Positions 1-6,299 of a DNA stretch of 34,217 nt are shown here, piece after piece. The notes beneath the pieces were generated by a model. That model was not told where the DNA came from. It worked only from the letters and a program-made list of their open reading frames with translations, and did not search any database. The position numbers and the translations under genes were made by a program. Position 1 is the first letter of the stretch. Each line of letters opens with the position of its first letter. Source of the DNA: Candidatus Omnitrophota bacterium (GTDB lineage: Bacteria; Omnitrophota; Gorgyraeia; JAFGHF01); assembly GCA_024543015.1 (NCBI GenBank), contig JAMXCY010000001.1, forward strand, positions 1-34,217. Reading direction: 5' to 3'.

Positions 1-22
1 CTTCGCTTCGCTCGCAATGACG
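1..22. repeat. Edge of an interspersed GCGAGCGAAGCGAAG-type repeat
   Basis: The first 22 bases read, on the minus strand, CGTCATTGCGAGCGAAGCGA plus AG. This is the start of a short interspersed repeat known from many bacterial genomes (the ...TTGCGAGCGAAGCGAAGCAATC family). Only one edge is in the window, so its full length and copy number cannot be judged. It lies in the 3' part of a small minus-strand reading frame and may have replaced that gene's original end. Confidence 0.55.
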
Positions 23-178
23 TCTGAGGCACAAAATCCAGGCCTTGGGGAGCCAGATTTTCTTGTTATCAAACTCAATTAGGATGGCCTTAGGCGTTTC
101 TTTGATGAGATTGACGTCTATCCAGATGTAATCCTGGGGGTTTGTGGCACGGTTGAGCCAGTATTTGAGGTTAAACAT
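1..178 (-). CDS. Small hypothetical protein, C-terminus beyond the window
   Basis: An ATG at 178 overlaps the end of the upstream winged-helix gene (ATG inside the bases before its TAA) and the frame stays open to base 1. The visible 59 residues begin MFNLKYWLNRATNPQDY and contain KAILIEF and KIWLPKAWI. The pattern 'KAI-L-v ... W-lP-k' resembles small proteins often found in phage and integrative elements, where the motif usually ends WIPKSQI; this comparison is from memory. The last residues (RRHCERSE) are encoded by the interspersed repeat at the edge, so the native C-terminus is probably lost. Overlap with the gene before it suggests translational coupling. Function unknown. Confidence 0.5.
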   Translation of the reverse strand, partial: MFNLKYWLNRATNPQDYIWIDVNLIKETPKAILIEFDNKKIWLPKAWILCLRRHCERSE

Positions 179-657
179 GGGTTTCTCGCTCCTTTCTGAG
201 GCGCTTGGCCCCTTCTTTGAGCCAATCCGGTTGATAAGGAAGTTCACAAAGCAGCTTTCCCTCTTCCCTAAACTCGTCTCTTCTTTTCTTGACCTTTTTG
301 GTTGTGATCTCTTTGTGGGCAGTGTCGCGACATTGCTTGAGCTCGAGCTTATCAACCGGAAGATCCTGTAACTCTACCCAGATCTTTGGCTTTTTGTTCT
401 TGCGGCCTGATATCATCTCTTTCTGAGTGTCTATAAGGCCCATGCTGCTGAGTTCCTGGCGCGCCTTATAGATAGGTAGCGTTGGATAGGCCGGTGGCCT
501 CTTGTAGGGCCATTGTGCCGTAACAACTCCTGCCATTAGCCCCACCGGCAAGGACATAAAGAATATAAAGCTTAGCCGCTGATGCAGACATTTCTTTTAA
601 GAAGCCTAATTCTTTAAGATCTCGGTCTATCCAGCCAAAAGGAAAAAGTTTTCTCAT
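171..657 (-). pseudogene. Winged-helix (HTH_36-like) DNA-binding protein, frameshifted
   Basis: Two overlapping minus-strand frames join into one protein. The first (657 to about 475) begins MRKLFPFGWIDRDLKELGF and ends in the recognition helix at GLSNATYL. The second continues from IYKARQELSSMGLID to 171. Between them the minus strand reads CTATCTAT (468-475). Removing one CTAT gives ATGLSNATYKARQELSSMGLI, a typical winged-helix sequence, and an intact 160-residue protein. The C-terminal half is basic (KKVKKRRDEF, KRLRKERE). Proteins of this build act as replication initiators or regulators in plasmids, phages and integrative elements; that is family knowledge, not proof here. The gene starts 269 bases 3' of tRNA-Ser(GGA), has no Shine-Dalgarno sequence, and its ATG abuts an operator-like half-site. 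It is either a true pseudogene or an assembly error. Confidence 0.65.
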
Positions 658-703
658 AGTTTAAATGTTCTATTTAGATATCTATTTAATAAATATATAT
701 GAG

Positions 704-720
704 AGTTTAAATTTTGAACT
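704..720. promoter_or_regulatory. Operator-like palindrome 1
   Basis: AGTTTAA-ATT-TTGAACT is a 7-3-7 inverted repeat with one mismatch. With the following ATGCT it forms a 22-base unit that matches the unit at 739-760 at 19 of 22 positions, 35 bases apart. It lies about 47 bases upstream of the broken winged-helix gene. A binding site for that protein, or an iteron, is the simplest reading. Confidence 0.45.
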
Positions 721-738
721 ATGCTGTGCTGAAAGCTG

Positions 739-755
739 AGTTTAAAAATTAAACT
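739..755. promoter_or_regulatory. Operator-like palindrome 2
   Basis: AGTTTAA-AAA-TTAAACT is a perfect 7-3-7 inverted repeat, followed by ATGCT as in the copy at 704. A third, half-site copy in inverted orientation (minus strand TTTAAACTATG) overlaps the start codon of the winged-helix gene at 655-664. The three-site arrangement suggests autoregulation or an iteron-type origin. Confidence 0.45.
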
Positions 756-926
756 ATGCTTTCGCACCACAATTCCACCACATAAATGGGCAAAAAGAGA
801 CACCTGGTCTGTGATGATAACTGATGTAAACTGAGATAAGGTGATGTTGTATGTGCTTGGTATATATGGGGGTTGGAACGATTTAGGTGAGTTTATGCGG
901 GGATTTGGGGGTGTGCTTAAAACATA

Positions 927-1016
927 TGGCGGAGAGGCAGGGATTCGAACCCTGGATACCCGAAGGTATACGCGCTTTCCAAGCGCGCGCACTCGGCCAG
1001 GCTATGCGACCTCTCC
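927..1016 (-). tRNA. tRNA-Ser (anticodon GGA)
   Basis: The minus strand folds as a type II (long variable arm) tRNA. It has acceptor GGAGAGG paired with CCTCTCC, anticodon stem CGCGC/GCGCG around loop TTGGAAA (anticodon GGA), a variable arm TACC-TTCG-GGTA, and T-loop GGTTCGAATCC. The discriminator is G and CCA is encoded (927-929). It begins 7 bases after the greA stop codon, so it is probably cut out of the greA transcript. Confidence 0.95.
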
Positions 1017-1023
1017 ATATTCA

Positions 1024-1494
1024 TTATCTTGTGATTTTTAATATTTTATAGTTTAAATCTCCGGCAGGCACTTTTATTGCTATAACATCGCCGACCTTAT
1101 GTCCCAGGAGCGCCTTACCCACAGGAGATGTTACTGAAATCTTTTTCTGGGCAAAATCGGCTTCCAGTTCGGCAACTAGCGTATATTTGAGTTTTCGCTC
1201 TGTGTCTAAGTCTTCTAATATTACGGTTGCGCCAATGAATGCCTTACTCTTATCAATATTGCTATCATCAAGAATTTGCGCATTGGATAGCTTTTCTTCC
1301 AATTCAATAATGCGTTTCTCATTTAAGCCTTGTGCTTCTTTAGCGGCATCGTATTCGGCATTCTCACTTATATCGCCTTGCTCACGAGCCCTGCCAATTG
1401 CCTCAGATAATTCTCGAGTGCGTACTGTTTTTAAATAGGTAAGTTCTTTCATTAGTTTATCATAGCCTTTTTGGCTAAGGTGTACTTTAACCAT
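1024..1494 (-). CDS. greA: Transcription elongation factor GreA
   Basis: A complete 156-residue protein, the usual GreA length. GreA enters the secondary channel of RNA polymerase and stimulates cleavage of backtracked RNA. Residues 1-75 form the antiparallel coiled coil, with the acidic tip GDISENAEYDAAKE that carries the catalytic acidic pair D41 and E44. Residues 80-156 are the FKBP-like C-terminal domain, with the typical SPVGKALLGHKVGD. The ATG at 1494 follows TAGGAG at a rather long 12-base spacing. It lies 53 bases after plsC and ends 7 bases before tRNA-Ser(GGA), so all are likely in one transcript. Confidence 0.96.
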   Translation of the reverse strand: MVKVHLSQKGYDKLMKELTYLKTVRTRELSEAIGRAREQGDISENAEYDAAKEAQGLNEKRIIELEEKLSNAQILDDSNIDKSKAFIGATVILEDLDTERKLKYTLVAELEADFAQKKISVTSPVGKALLGHKVGDVIAIKVPAGDLNYKILKITR

Positions 1495-1547
1495 TATCAG
1501 TCTTTACTCCTAAATTTAACAAGCACTAATTAATTGACGCCTTTGAG

Positions 1548-2267
1548 TTAAGCAATCGCGCATTTGAGTCTTTTGTGCACAGTATCTTTTAAAGAAAGAA
1601 AATCTTTAGGCTCTAATTTTTCTGTTTCAACCGGCGCAAGTACCGTTAGCCTACCGTTGACCTTTCTTTTAAAAACCCAGCTCATTTTCGGGATGGCTTC
1701 TCTGGTGCCAGTTATGGCAATAGGAAGGATGGGTTTTTTCTGCTGTATAGCCAATTTAAATGCGCCATTCTGAAACTCGCCTATTTTACCGGTTTTACTT
1801 CGCGTACCTTCCGGAAAGAATACCACCGATATATCATTCTTCAGCCAATACACAGCTTCCCGATAGACTTTTCTAATACTGCCGAATTCTCCCCGCGAGA
1901 GCCTGATGTGCTTGGTCAGAAAAAGGCACCAACCAATAAACGGTATTTGAAAAAGACTCTCTTTTGCTATCCACTTAAACTGCATGCGAGTCTTATACAT
2001 CACTACGATATCCGCAAAACTTTGATGATTGGCAACTACTATATATGTTTTATGCGGGTCAATGTTCTCTAATCCGCTCACCTGAAGGTGCCAAAAAGGA
2101 TTAAAGCCGATAACTGCATCTGCCCACCAAAAACATTGAGCGTGATTAATTTTTCTTTTTTTGTCAAAGGGAAAAAGAAGTATAGTCAGGGCTAATTCCA
2201 CAAAGAATAGCGAGATAGTCAATATTCCGGTAACTGCCCAGATCACCACTGAAATAATAGCTGTCAT
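1548..2267 (-). CDS. plsC: 1-acyl-sn-glycerol-3-phosphate acyltransferase (PlsC family)
   Basis: A 239-residue membrane enzyme that adds the second acyl chain to lysophosphatidic acid, giving phosphatidic acid for phospholipid synthesis. The N-terminus (about residues 1-35) is hydrophobic and anchors it in the inner membrane. The catalytic HX4D motif is NHQSFAD (H81, D86). The glycerol-phosphate binding block FPEGTRSKTG starts at residue 151, and a PILPIAITGT block follows. Length and motif spacing are normal. It sits between a DEAD-type RNA helicase and greA with gaps of 35 and 53 bases, which suggests co-transcription. The exact acceptor cannot be fixed from sequence, because LPLAT family members vary. 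Confidence 0.9.
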   Translation of the reverse strand: MTAIISVVIWAVTGILTISLFFVELALTILLFPFDKKRKINHAQCFWWADAVIGFNPFWHLQVSGLENIDPHKTYIVVANHQSFADIVVMYKTRMQFKWIAKESLFQIPFIGWCLFLTKHIRLSRGEFGSIRKVYREAVYWLKNDISVVFFPEGTRSKTGKIGEFQNGAFKLAIQQKKPILPIAITGTREAIPKMSWVFKRKVNGRLTVLAPVETEKLEPKDFLSLKDTVHKRLKCAIA

Positions 2268-2302
2268 TTTTTCATGCCCATCAAGAAATAAGCAGGTTCG
2301 GT

Positions 2303-3526
2303 TCAGGGACGCCTGCGATATTTTCGTTTTCCCCTTCTTCTTCCTGCGTGCCTAAAACTACCTTGAGGTTTTGTATACTGAATAAATTTTTCGTGCTGAA
2401 ACTCGGGATGCCCTGCTATGGGCAGAGCAGTTTTAATAAGCTTTTCTATGCTGCGCACATCCTTGCCCTGCTCAGGCATGGCAAAGGTAATGGCCCGGCC
2501 TTCGTGGCCGGCGCGTCCTGTGCGGCCGATGCGATGCACATAATTTTCGGCGTTCTCGGGCACATCATAGTTAATAACCAGCTCTATCCCGGTAACATCA
2601 ATGCCCCTGGCCGCCACGTCGGTAGCAACAAGTATCCTGTATCTTCCCGCCTTAAAGCCGTCAAGCGCCTGGCGGCGCTGGCTGAGTGAGCGGTCGGAAT
2701 GAATTTCTGCGGCACTGTAGCCTTTGTTTCTTAGCAGACGGTTCAATACAGTCGCACCCCGCCTGGTTCGGGAAAAAAGCAGAACCGAACCGCGATAACA
2801 GTCGAGTATCTTTGTCAGGAGCTGTTTTTTCGCGGCTTTATTAACAATAAATAATTCCTGAACAATGCGTTCGGCCGTAGTACCTGAAGGCGCAATCTCA
2901 ATATGAACAGGCAGTTTCATATGCGAGGATGCTATTGCCATAACCTCAGGGGGTATTGTCGCCGAAAAAAGCATTGTCTGCCTGTTTCTGGGAATACGTT
3001 TAAGAATGCGCCTGATATCCGGCAGAAAGCCCATATCAAGCATCCGGTCAACCTCATCAATAATCAGGATATTCACATTCTCCAAAGATACTGTGCGGCG
3101 GGTGAGATGATCTACAAGCCTCCCGGGCGTGGCAATTAAAACTCTGGGTTTTGCCTTTAGCCTGTTTATCTGCTTATTTATCGGGACCCCGCCAATGATA
3201 ACAATTGTTTTTATACCGAATAACGGGGCAATCTTCTGAAATGCCTCATTAATCTGAAGCGCCAGTTCCCGGGTAGGCACAAGCACAAGACAGTGCCCCT
3301 TTTGCTGTGCCAGGCGCTGAATAACGGGAATGGCAAAAGCAAGGGTCTTACCTGTGCCGGTCTGGGCAATACCTACAACATCCTTATGCTCTATCGCAAT
3401 AGGGATAGCCTTGTACTGAATGGGCGTGGGCACGGTAAACTTCATTCTGTCCAGCGCCTCTAATATTTTTGGAGCGATTCCCAGGCCGTCAAAAGAAGTG
3501 CCCGGCCGTCGTGGTATCTGGGTCAT
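2303..3526 (-). CDS. DEAD-box family ATP-dependent RNA helicase (RhlE-like), DEVD variant
   Basis: 407 residues with the full superfamily 2 core: Q-motif region (F12 to Q37), AQTGTGKT (motif I, 54-61), PTRELALQ (Ia), TPGRL (Ib), motif II at 157-160, SAT (188-190), then the second RecA-like domain with HSDRSLSQRR, ATDVAARGID and HRIGRTGRAG. The short basic tail (GRRRGKRKYRRRP) is typical of RhlE-type helicases that act on ribosomes or mRNA decay. Motif II reads DEVD, not DEAD; the codon is GTT and the flanks (IIDEVDRMLDMGF) are otherwise canonical, so it is a real substitution and not a frame problem. SD AAGGAA lies 5 bases before the ATG. Confidence 0.93.
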   Translation of the reverse strand: MTQIPRRPGTSFDGLGIAPKILEALDRMKFTVPTPIQYKAIPIAIEHKDVVGIAQTGTGKTLAFAIPVIQRLAQQKGHCLVLVPTRELALQINEAFQKIAPLFGIKTIVIIGGVPINKQINRLKAKPRVLIATPGRLVDHLTRRTVSLENVNILIIDEVDRMLDMGFLPDIRRILKRIPRNRQTMLFSATIPPEVMAIASSHMKLPVHIEIAPSGTTAERIVQELFIVNKAAKKQLLTKILDCYRGSVLLFSRTRRGATVLNRLLRNKGYSAAEIHSDRSLSQRRQALDGFKAGRYRILVATDVAARGIDVTGIELVINYDVPENAENYVHRIGRTGRAGHEGRAITFAMPEQGKDVRSIEKLIKTALPIAGHPEFQHEKFIQYTKPQGSFRHAGRRRGKRKYRRRP

Positions 3527-3608
3527 GATAGTTCCTTGTTTTTTAGTAGAGTGCGGTTATTTTATACTCTGCGTGGTCGCATTTTGGCAGCAAGAATTTA
3601 TAGCAATT

Positions 3609-4271
3609 CTACTCTTTAACAATTACTCTTTCTTCATAACGGGTTCTAAAATCACTCGCAATCTTATTTACTAATTTCGCTATAACACCACTGTATTTAT
3701 CTTCGGATAAACTGAAACGGAAAGACATCGGCTGGCCTGTTCGCTTCTTGATCTTTGCCAACGACTTTTTTATAGAGCGTGAATTTGTCCAAATAGTAGC
3801 CCCGGATTCAGTGTCCCAATGCTTCAAGGTAAGCGAAATTTCCACTGAACTCCCTGCATACAATGAAGATAAATCCTTGCTGAAACTAACGCTCCGCTGT
3901 GGTTCGGATACTTCAAAGCTGCCGGTAAAAACAGTAGCGACGTTATATTTTTTACCTATAATCTTCATCACTTCCGGATTTATCTCGTTGTGGCTTGTTG
4001 ACTTCAATAATTGCTCCTTTGACCCCAATTCAAGAAAATGGGTTCCCGGCTGGGCTCGCTGAATCACAGAGATAAATTTCTGCGTTGCAAATTGATTTAG
4101 CTTATCTGTAGAATTAGAAGAAAATTCAATCACACCCATAGTCTGATAGGGCAAAAGGTCAATTCTTGGGGGAAGTTTAATTAAAACTTTGCGCGCACAC
4201 CCAATCAGCAGTAAAGTAAGGACAAGCGAGCCCAATGTTATCCCAAAGGTTAAATAAGACTTTTTCGTCAT
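3609..4271 (-). CDS. Lipoprotein with CsgG/LpoB-like fold, function unknown
   Basis: 220 residues with a type II signal: MTKK, a hydrophobic stretch to residue 23, lipobox LLIGC with Cys25, and Ala at +2, which in the Lol rule favours the outer membrane. The mature part looks like a shortened CsgG-type domain: TMGVIEF near the start (the usual 'iaVl-F' strand), KKYNVATVFTGSF (the usual 'gad-vl-G') and LKHWDTESGATIWTNS (the usual 'lvd--tG-v-w'). I infer a periplasmic, outer-membrane-anchored protein. It lies 57 bases downstream of a second CsgG-like lipoprotein and is probably its partner. SD AAGGAGG lies 4 bases before the ATG. No CsgA, E or F curli genes are present. Confidence 0.7.
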   Translation of the reverse strand: MTKKSYLTFGITLGSLVLTLLLIGCARKVLIKLPPRIDLLPYQTMGVIEFSSNSTDKLNQFATQKFISVIQRAQPGTHFLELGSKEQLLKSTSHNEINPEVMKIIGKKYNVATVFTGSFEVSEPQRSVSFSKDLSSLYAGSSVEISLTLKHWDTESGATIWTNSRSIKKSLAKIKKRTGQPMSFRFSLSEDKYSGVIAKLVNKIASDFRTRYEERVIVKE

Positions 4272-4328
4272 CTTTCCTCCTTTTCAAACGTTTTTTTATA
4301 GTCTACCATTGGAACTAAGATAATTTTA

Positions 4329-5333
4329 TTAATAAGTAAAAATCTTATCTCCGACTCTAAGTCGAAGAATTGTTTTTTTGCTACCTTTAGCAATGCAAGT
4401 CAATCCGGAAGTAACTTTGGTTACTTTTAAGATAGCTTTTTTTTCCTTGAGTATCGTAATTATTCCTGTTTTAGGATCTTTGAATGAGCCTTTTTCTTCC
4501 CAGATAATGAGTTTATCCCTTGGCTTAACTCCGTAAGCCGAACCTAGATTAACAATTACTTCATGCTCAGAAAATATTTGCAAAATTTCTCCTGAATGAG
4601 GAAATTTAGTACGCAGATCGTGATTGAAGCTTTTTACAGCCTTCTCTAAAGCCCTAGATGCTAAAAACGAATATTCTTTGTCTAGCCTATTAAAACTTTT
4701 TGCTATCTGAACTACAGCATGACTAATTAATTTAGCACGTAGGGTCTTTTTGAATAAAGACTCGTCATTGAATCTTTCTTGCCTACTTTTCTGTCGATAG
4801 GATCCTACCTTTTTATCACTATAAAGTACTACTGCGCTACTTACATCTACAATCTTAACGGACACATCGACATCACTGGTAGCCTCCTCCCAAATCCAAC
4901 CGGAAAATTCATCTTTACCTGGCTTTGTTCTTCTATGCTTCAATTGAGATTCTCTAACAGATGCGGTTACATTGCCAAAAACTAGATAATCCGCACCTAA
5001 TAATTTACCTAATTCATGAATCCTTTCCATATTGCCAGAATCTACAAAATCCCTCTCAGAGATAACCCGTTTAACCTTCTCTCTTTCTACAACAACAAAA
5101 TGGCCCACTAACAGGTTCTCCAATTCCGCCATGGCTAGCGCTTCTATTCCCTGAATCGGTGAACCATCATCATTCATCTCTAAAATAGCAATATTCTTTT
5201 TATGGGCGCTGGCTGCCTTTAACTCTTCAAATGTAGGTTCAATTATCGGAGCTGTGGCACAACCGGACAAGAAAACAAAAAAAGATGAAAACATAAGAGC
5301 CCAAGTACCAATTCTTAGCTTAACTAAGGCCAT
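4329..5333 (-). CDS. CsgG-family outer-membrane lipoprotein with FlgT-like C-terminal domain
   Basis: 334 residues. Signal peptide with lipobox FLSGC (Cys25, Ala at +2) predicts an outer-membrane lipoprotein. Residues about 45-215 match the CsgG pattern: KNIAILEM, LENLLVGHFVVVEREKVKRVI, LGKLLGADYLVFGNVT and SVKIVDVSSAVVLYS. Residues about 240-334 resemble the C-terminal domain of FlgT: a strand reading EVIVNLGSAYGVKPRDKLIIW and a final LRVGDKIF. CsgG proteins form secretion pores for curli, but many homologues with added C-terminal domains are uncharacterised, so a pore role is unproven. First gene of its transcript, with a sigma-70-like promoter 37 bases upstream and SD AGGAG before the ATG. 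Confidence 0.75.
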   Translation of the reverse strand: MALVKLRIGTWALMFSSFFVFLSGCATAPIIEPTFEELKAASAHKKNIAILEMNDDGSPIQGIEALAMAELENLLVGHFVVVEREKVKRVISERDFVDSGNMERIHELGKLLGADYLVFGNVTASVRESQLKHRRTKPGKDEFSGWIWEEATSDVDVSVKIVDVSSAVVLYSDKKVGSYRQKSRQERFNDESLFKKTLRAKLISHAVVQIAKSFNRLDKEYSFLASRALEKAVKSFNHDLRTKFPHSGEILQIFSEHEVIVNLGSAYGVKPRDKLIIWEEKGSFKDPKTGIITILKEKKAILKVTKVTSGLTCIAKGSKKTILRLRVGDKIFTY

Positions 5334-5369
5334 CTCATTCTCCTTTCCATACGTTAGAAGACGTTGTTC

Positions 5370-5398
5370 ATTTTAATCGGAACAGTGTATCTTAGCAA
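5370..5398 (-). promoter_or_regulatory. Sigma-70-type promoter of the CsgG-like gene
   Basis: On the minus strand: TTGCTA (5393-5398), a 17-base spacer, then TAAAAT (5370-5375). Transcription should start near 5363, giving a leader of about 30 bases that includes GGAAAGGAG before the ATG at 5333. It lies between the tRNA-Ser(CGA) hairpin and the gene. Confidence 0.55.
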
Positions 5399-5417
5399 CA
5401 GACACTGCCTCGATGTA

Positions 5418-5440
5418 CAATTTTCCTTGTCGGAAAATTG
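5418..5440 (-). terminator. Hairpin after tRNA-Ser(CGA), possible transcript end
   Basis: CAATTTTCC-GACAA-GGAAAATTG is a perfect 9-bp stem with a 5-base loop, 3 bases after the tRNA discriminator base. No T-run follows, so it is not a classic intrinsic terminator. It may stop 3' decay or guide tRNA processing at the end of the rpsB-serS transcript. Confidence 0.4.
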
Positions 5441-5443
5441 CAA

Positions 5444-5530
5444 CGGAGAGAGGAGGATTCGAACCCCCGGTACCCGAAGGTACAGCCGCTTTCGAGGCGG
5501 CCCCATTCAACCAGGCTCTGGCATCTCTCC
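5444..5530 (-). tRNA. tRNA-Ser (anticodon CGA)
   Basis: Type II tRNA with acceptor GGAGAGA paired with TCTCTCC, anticodon stem GCCGC/GCGGC around loop CTCGAAA (anticodon CGA), variable arm TACC-TTCG-GGTA and T-loop GGTTCGAATCC. The discriminator is G. CCA is not encoded (the next bases are TTG), unlike its two serine neighbours, so the CCA-adding enzyme must complete it. It lies 4 bases after tRNA-Ser(UGA). Confidence 0.94.
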
Positions 5531-5534
5531 ATAT

Positions 5535-5624
5535 TGGCGGAGGAGAGAGGATTCGAACCCCTGAGACCCTTACGAGCCTAACGGTTTTCAAGACCGCCGC
5601 TTTCAACCACTCAGCCACTCCTCC
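5535..5624 (-). tRNA. tRNA-Ser (anticodon TGA)
   Basis: Type II tRNA with acceptor GGAGGAG paired with CTCCTCC, anticodon loop CTTGAAAA (anticodon TGA), a long variable arm, T-loop GGTTCGAATCC, discriminator G and encoded CCA at 5535-5537. It starts 6 bases after the M50-like protease gene and is in the same transcript direction as serS. Confidence 0.95.
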
Positions 5625-5630
5625 AACGTC

Positions 5631-6290
5631 TTAAAACAAATACTTATAAAATGCATAATACATATCGCCAGCGCGATGCAGAGTCGAATGAAAAAGGCTA
5701 GTAAAAGAAAACTCTTTAAAAATGACGCTTAAAATTAAGCTGACCAAAAAGACATTAAGAATATAAATTGTGGATACGGAAAAAATGTATCCGGTCTTAA
5801 AGATATCGGATTGTTTTATTTTCATTGCCTCTATGGTCATCACCAGATGCAGCGTTAAGCTAAACCCGATCAGAAATAAAAGATGAGGCGTAAAACTTGA
5901 GATATCCCGAAACAGCGAAACTAAAAAATAAACCAGCCAGAAAAACAGCGTATACGTAGGAAAAAAATAAGGAAAAAGAGCAATAAAAAAGTTGGATTTA
6001 GTAGTTGAAATACCTCCTCCCTGGGAAGAGAAGCCAAACGAGCGCACCTGCCCACCACAGATAAAGGTGGCCAAGGCATGCGCAATCTCATGGCCCAGTA
6101 CATAAAAATAATTGGGCTTATATAAAATAAGATGCATAATCAGATAACAGATCACCCCCTTTAAGAAGTAACCAGGCAAACCTTGAAACTCTTGGATCCG
6201 GCTTAACTGCCCAGCAAAGGCACTGCTGGCTGCTACGGTAACAGGCAAAAGCAAAATTCCGATTAATACTTTAAATATTCGCAGGATCAT
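5631..6290 (-). CDS. M50-like integral membrane metalloprotease
   Basis: 219 residues, strongly hydrophobic with about five or six membrane segments. Residues 66-72 read GHEIAHA, the HEXXH zinc site (H67, E68, H71). A glycine-rich SSQGGGI follows at 88-94. A conserved-looking IEAMKIKQSD places D162 where the third zinc ligand is expected. This matches the M50/M50B site-2-protease-like group, which cut substrates within the membrane; many of these short forms have no known substrate. It starts 9 bases after serS and ends 6 bases before tRNA-Ser(UGA), so it rides in the translation operon. No PDZ domain is seen. A role in regulated proteolysis is inferred only from the motifs. Confidence 0.75.
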   Translation of the reverse strand: MILRIFKVLIGILLLPVTVAASSAFAGQLSRIQEFQGLPGYFLKGVICYLIMHLILYKPNYFYVLGHEIAHALATFICGGQVRSFGFSSQGGGISTTKSNFFIALFPYFFPTYTLFFWLVYFLVSLFRDISSFTPHLLFLIGFSLTLHLVMTIEAMKIKQSDIFKTGYIFSVSTIYILNVFLVSLILSVIFKEFSFTSLFHSTLHRAGDMYYAFYKYLF

Positions 6291-6299
6291 CTTAAATAA

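Larger units (their letters stand above)
658..926. other. AT-rich non-coding spacer between tRNA-Ser and the winged-helix gene
   Basis: No convincing gene is present. The 658-760 part is strongly AT-rich and holds the operator-like palindromes, a 10-base palindrome TAGATATCTA at 675-684, and CTATTTA repeated at 670 and 682. The 760-926 part is less AT-rich and shows no clear structure. Frames covering it read through the tRNA complement and are rejected as genes. Its position directly 3' of a tRNA gene is where integrative elements usually insert, but I could not find a copy of the tRNA 3' end as an attachment repeat in the window. Confidence 0.4.

Noticed and set aside
144..371. Plus-strand 75-residue ORF
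   Set aside because: Antisense to the winged-helix gene, which has recognisable domain sequence on the minus strand.
931..951. Possible attachment site: 3' end of tRNA-Ser(GGA)
   Set aside because: The similar 21-base stretches near 5445 and 5541 belong to two other tRNA-Ser genes. No free-standing copy flanks the cassette within the window.
841..1041. Plus-strand ORF starting MMLYVLGIYGG
   Set aside because: It reads through the complement of tRNA-Ser(GGA); the match GEAGIRTLDTRR is the usual translation of an antisense tRNA-Ser.
5364..5634. Plus- and minus-strand ORFs over the tRNA-Ser pair
   Set aside because: They translate tRNA genes (ERGGFEPPVPEGT and similar strings are classic tRNA-Ser artefacts).
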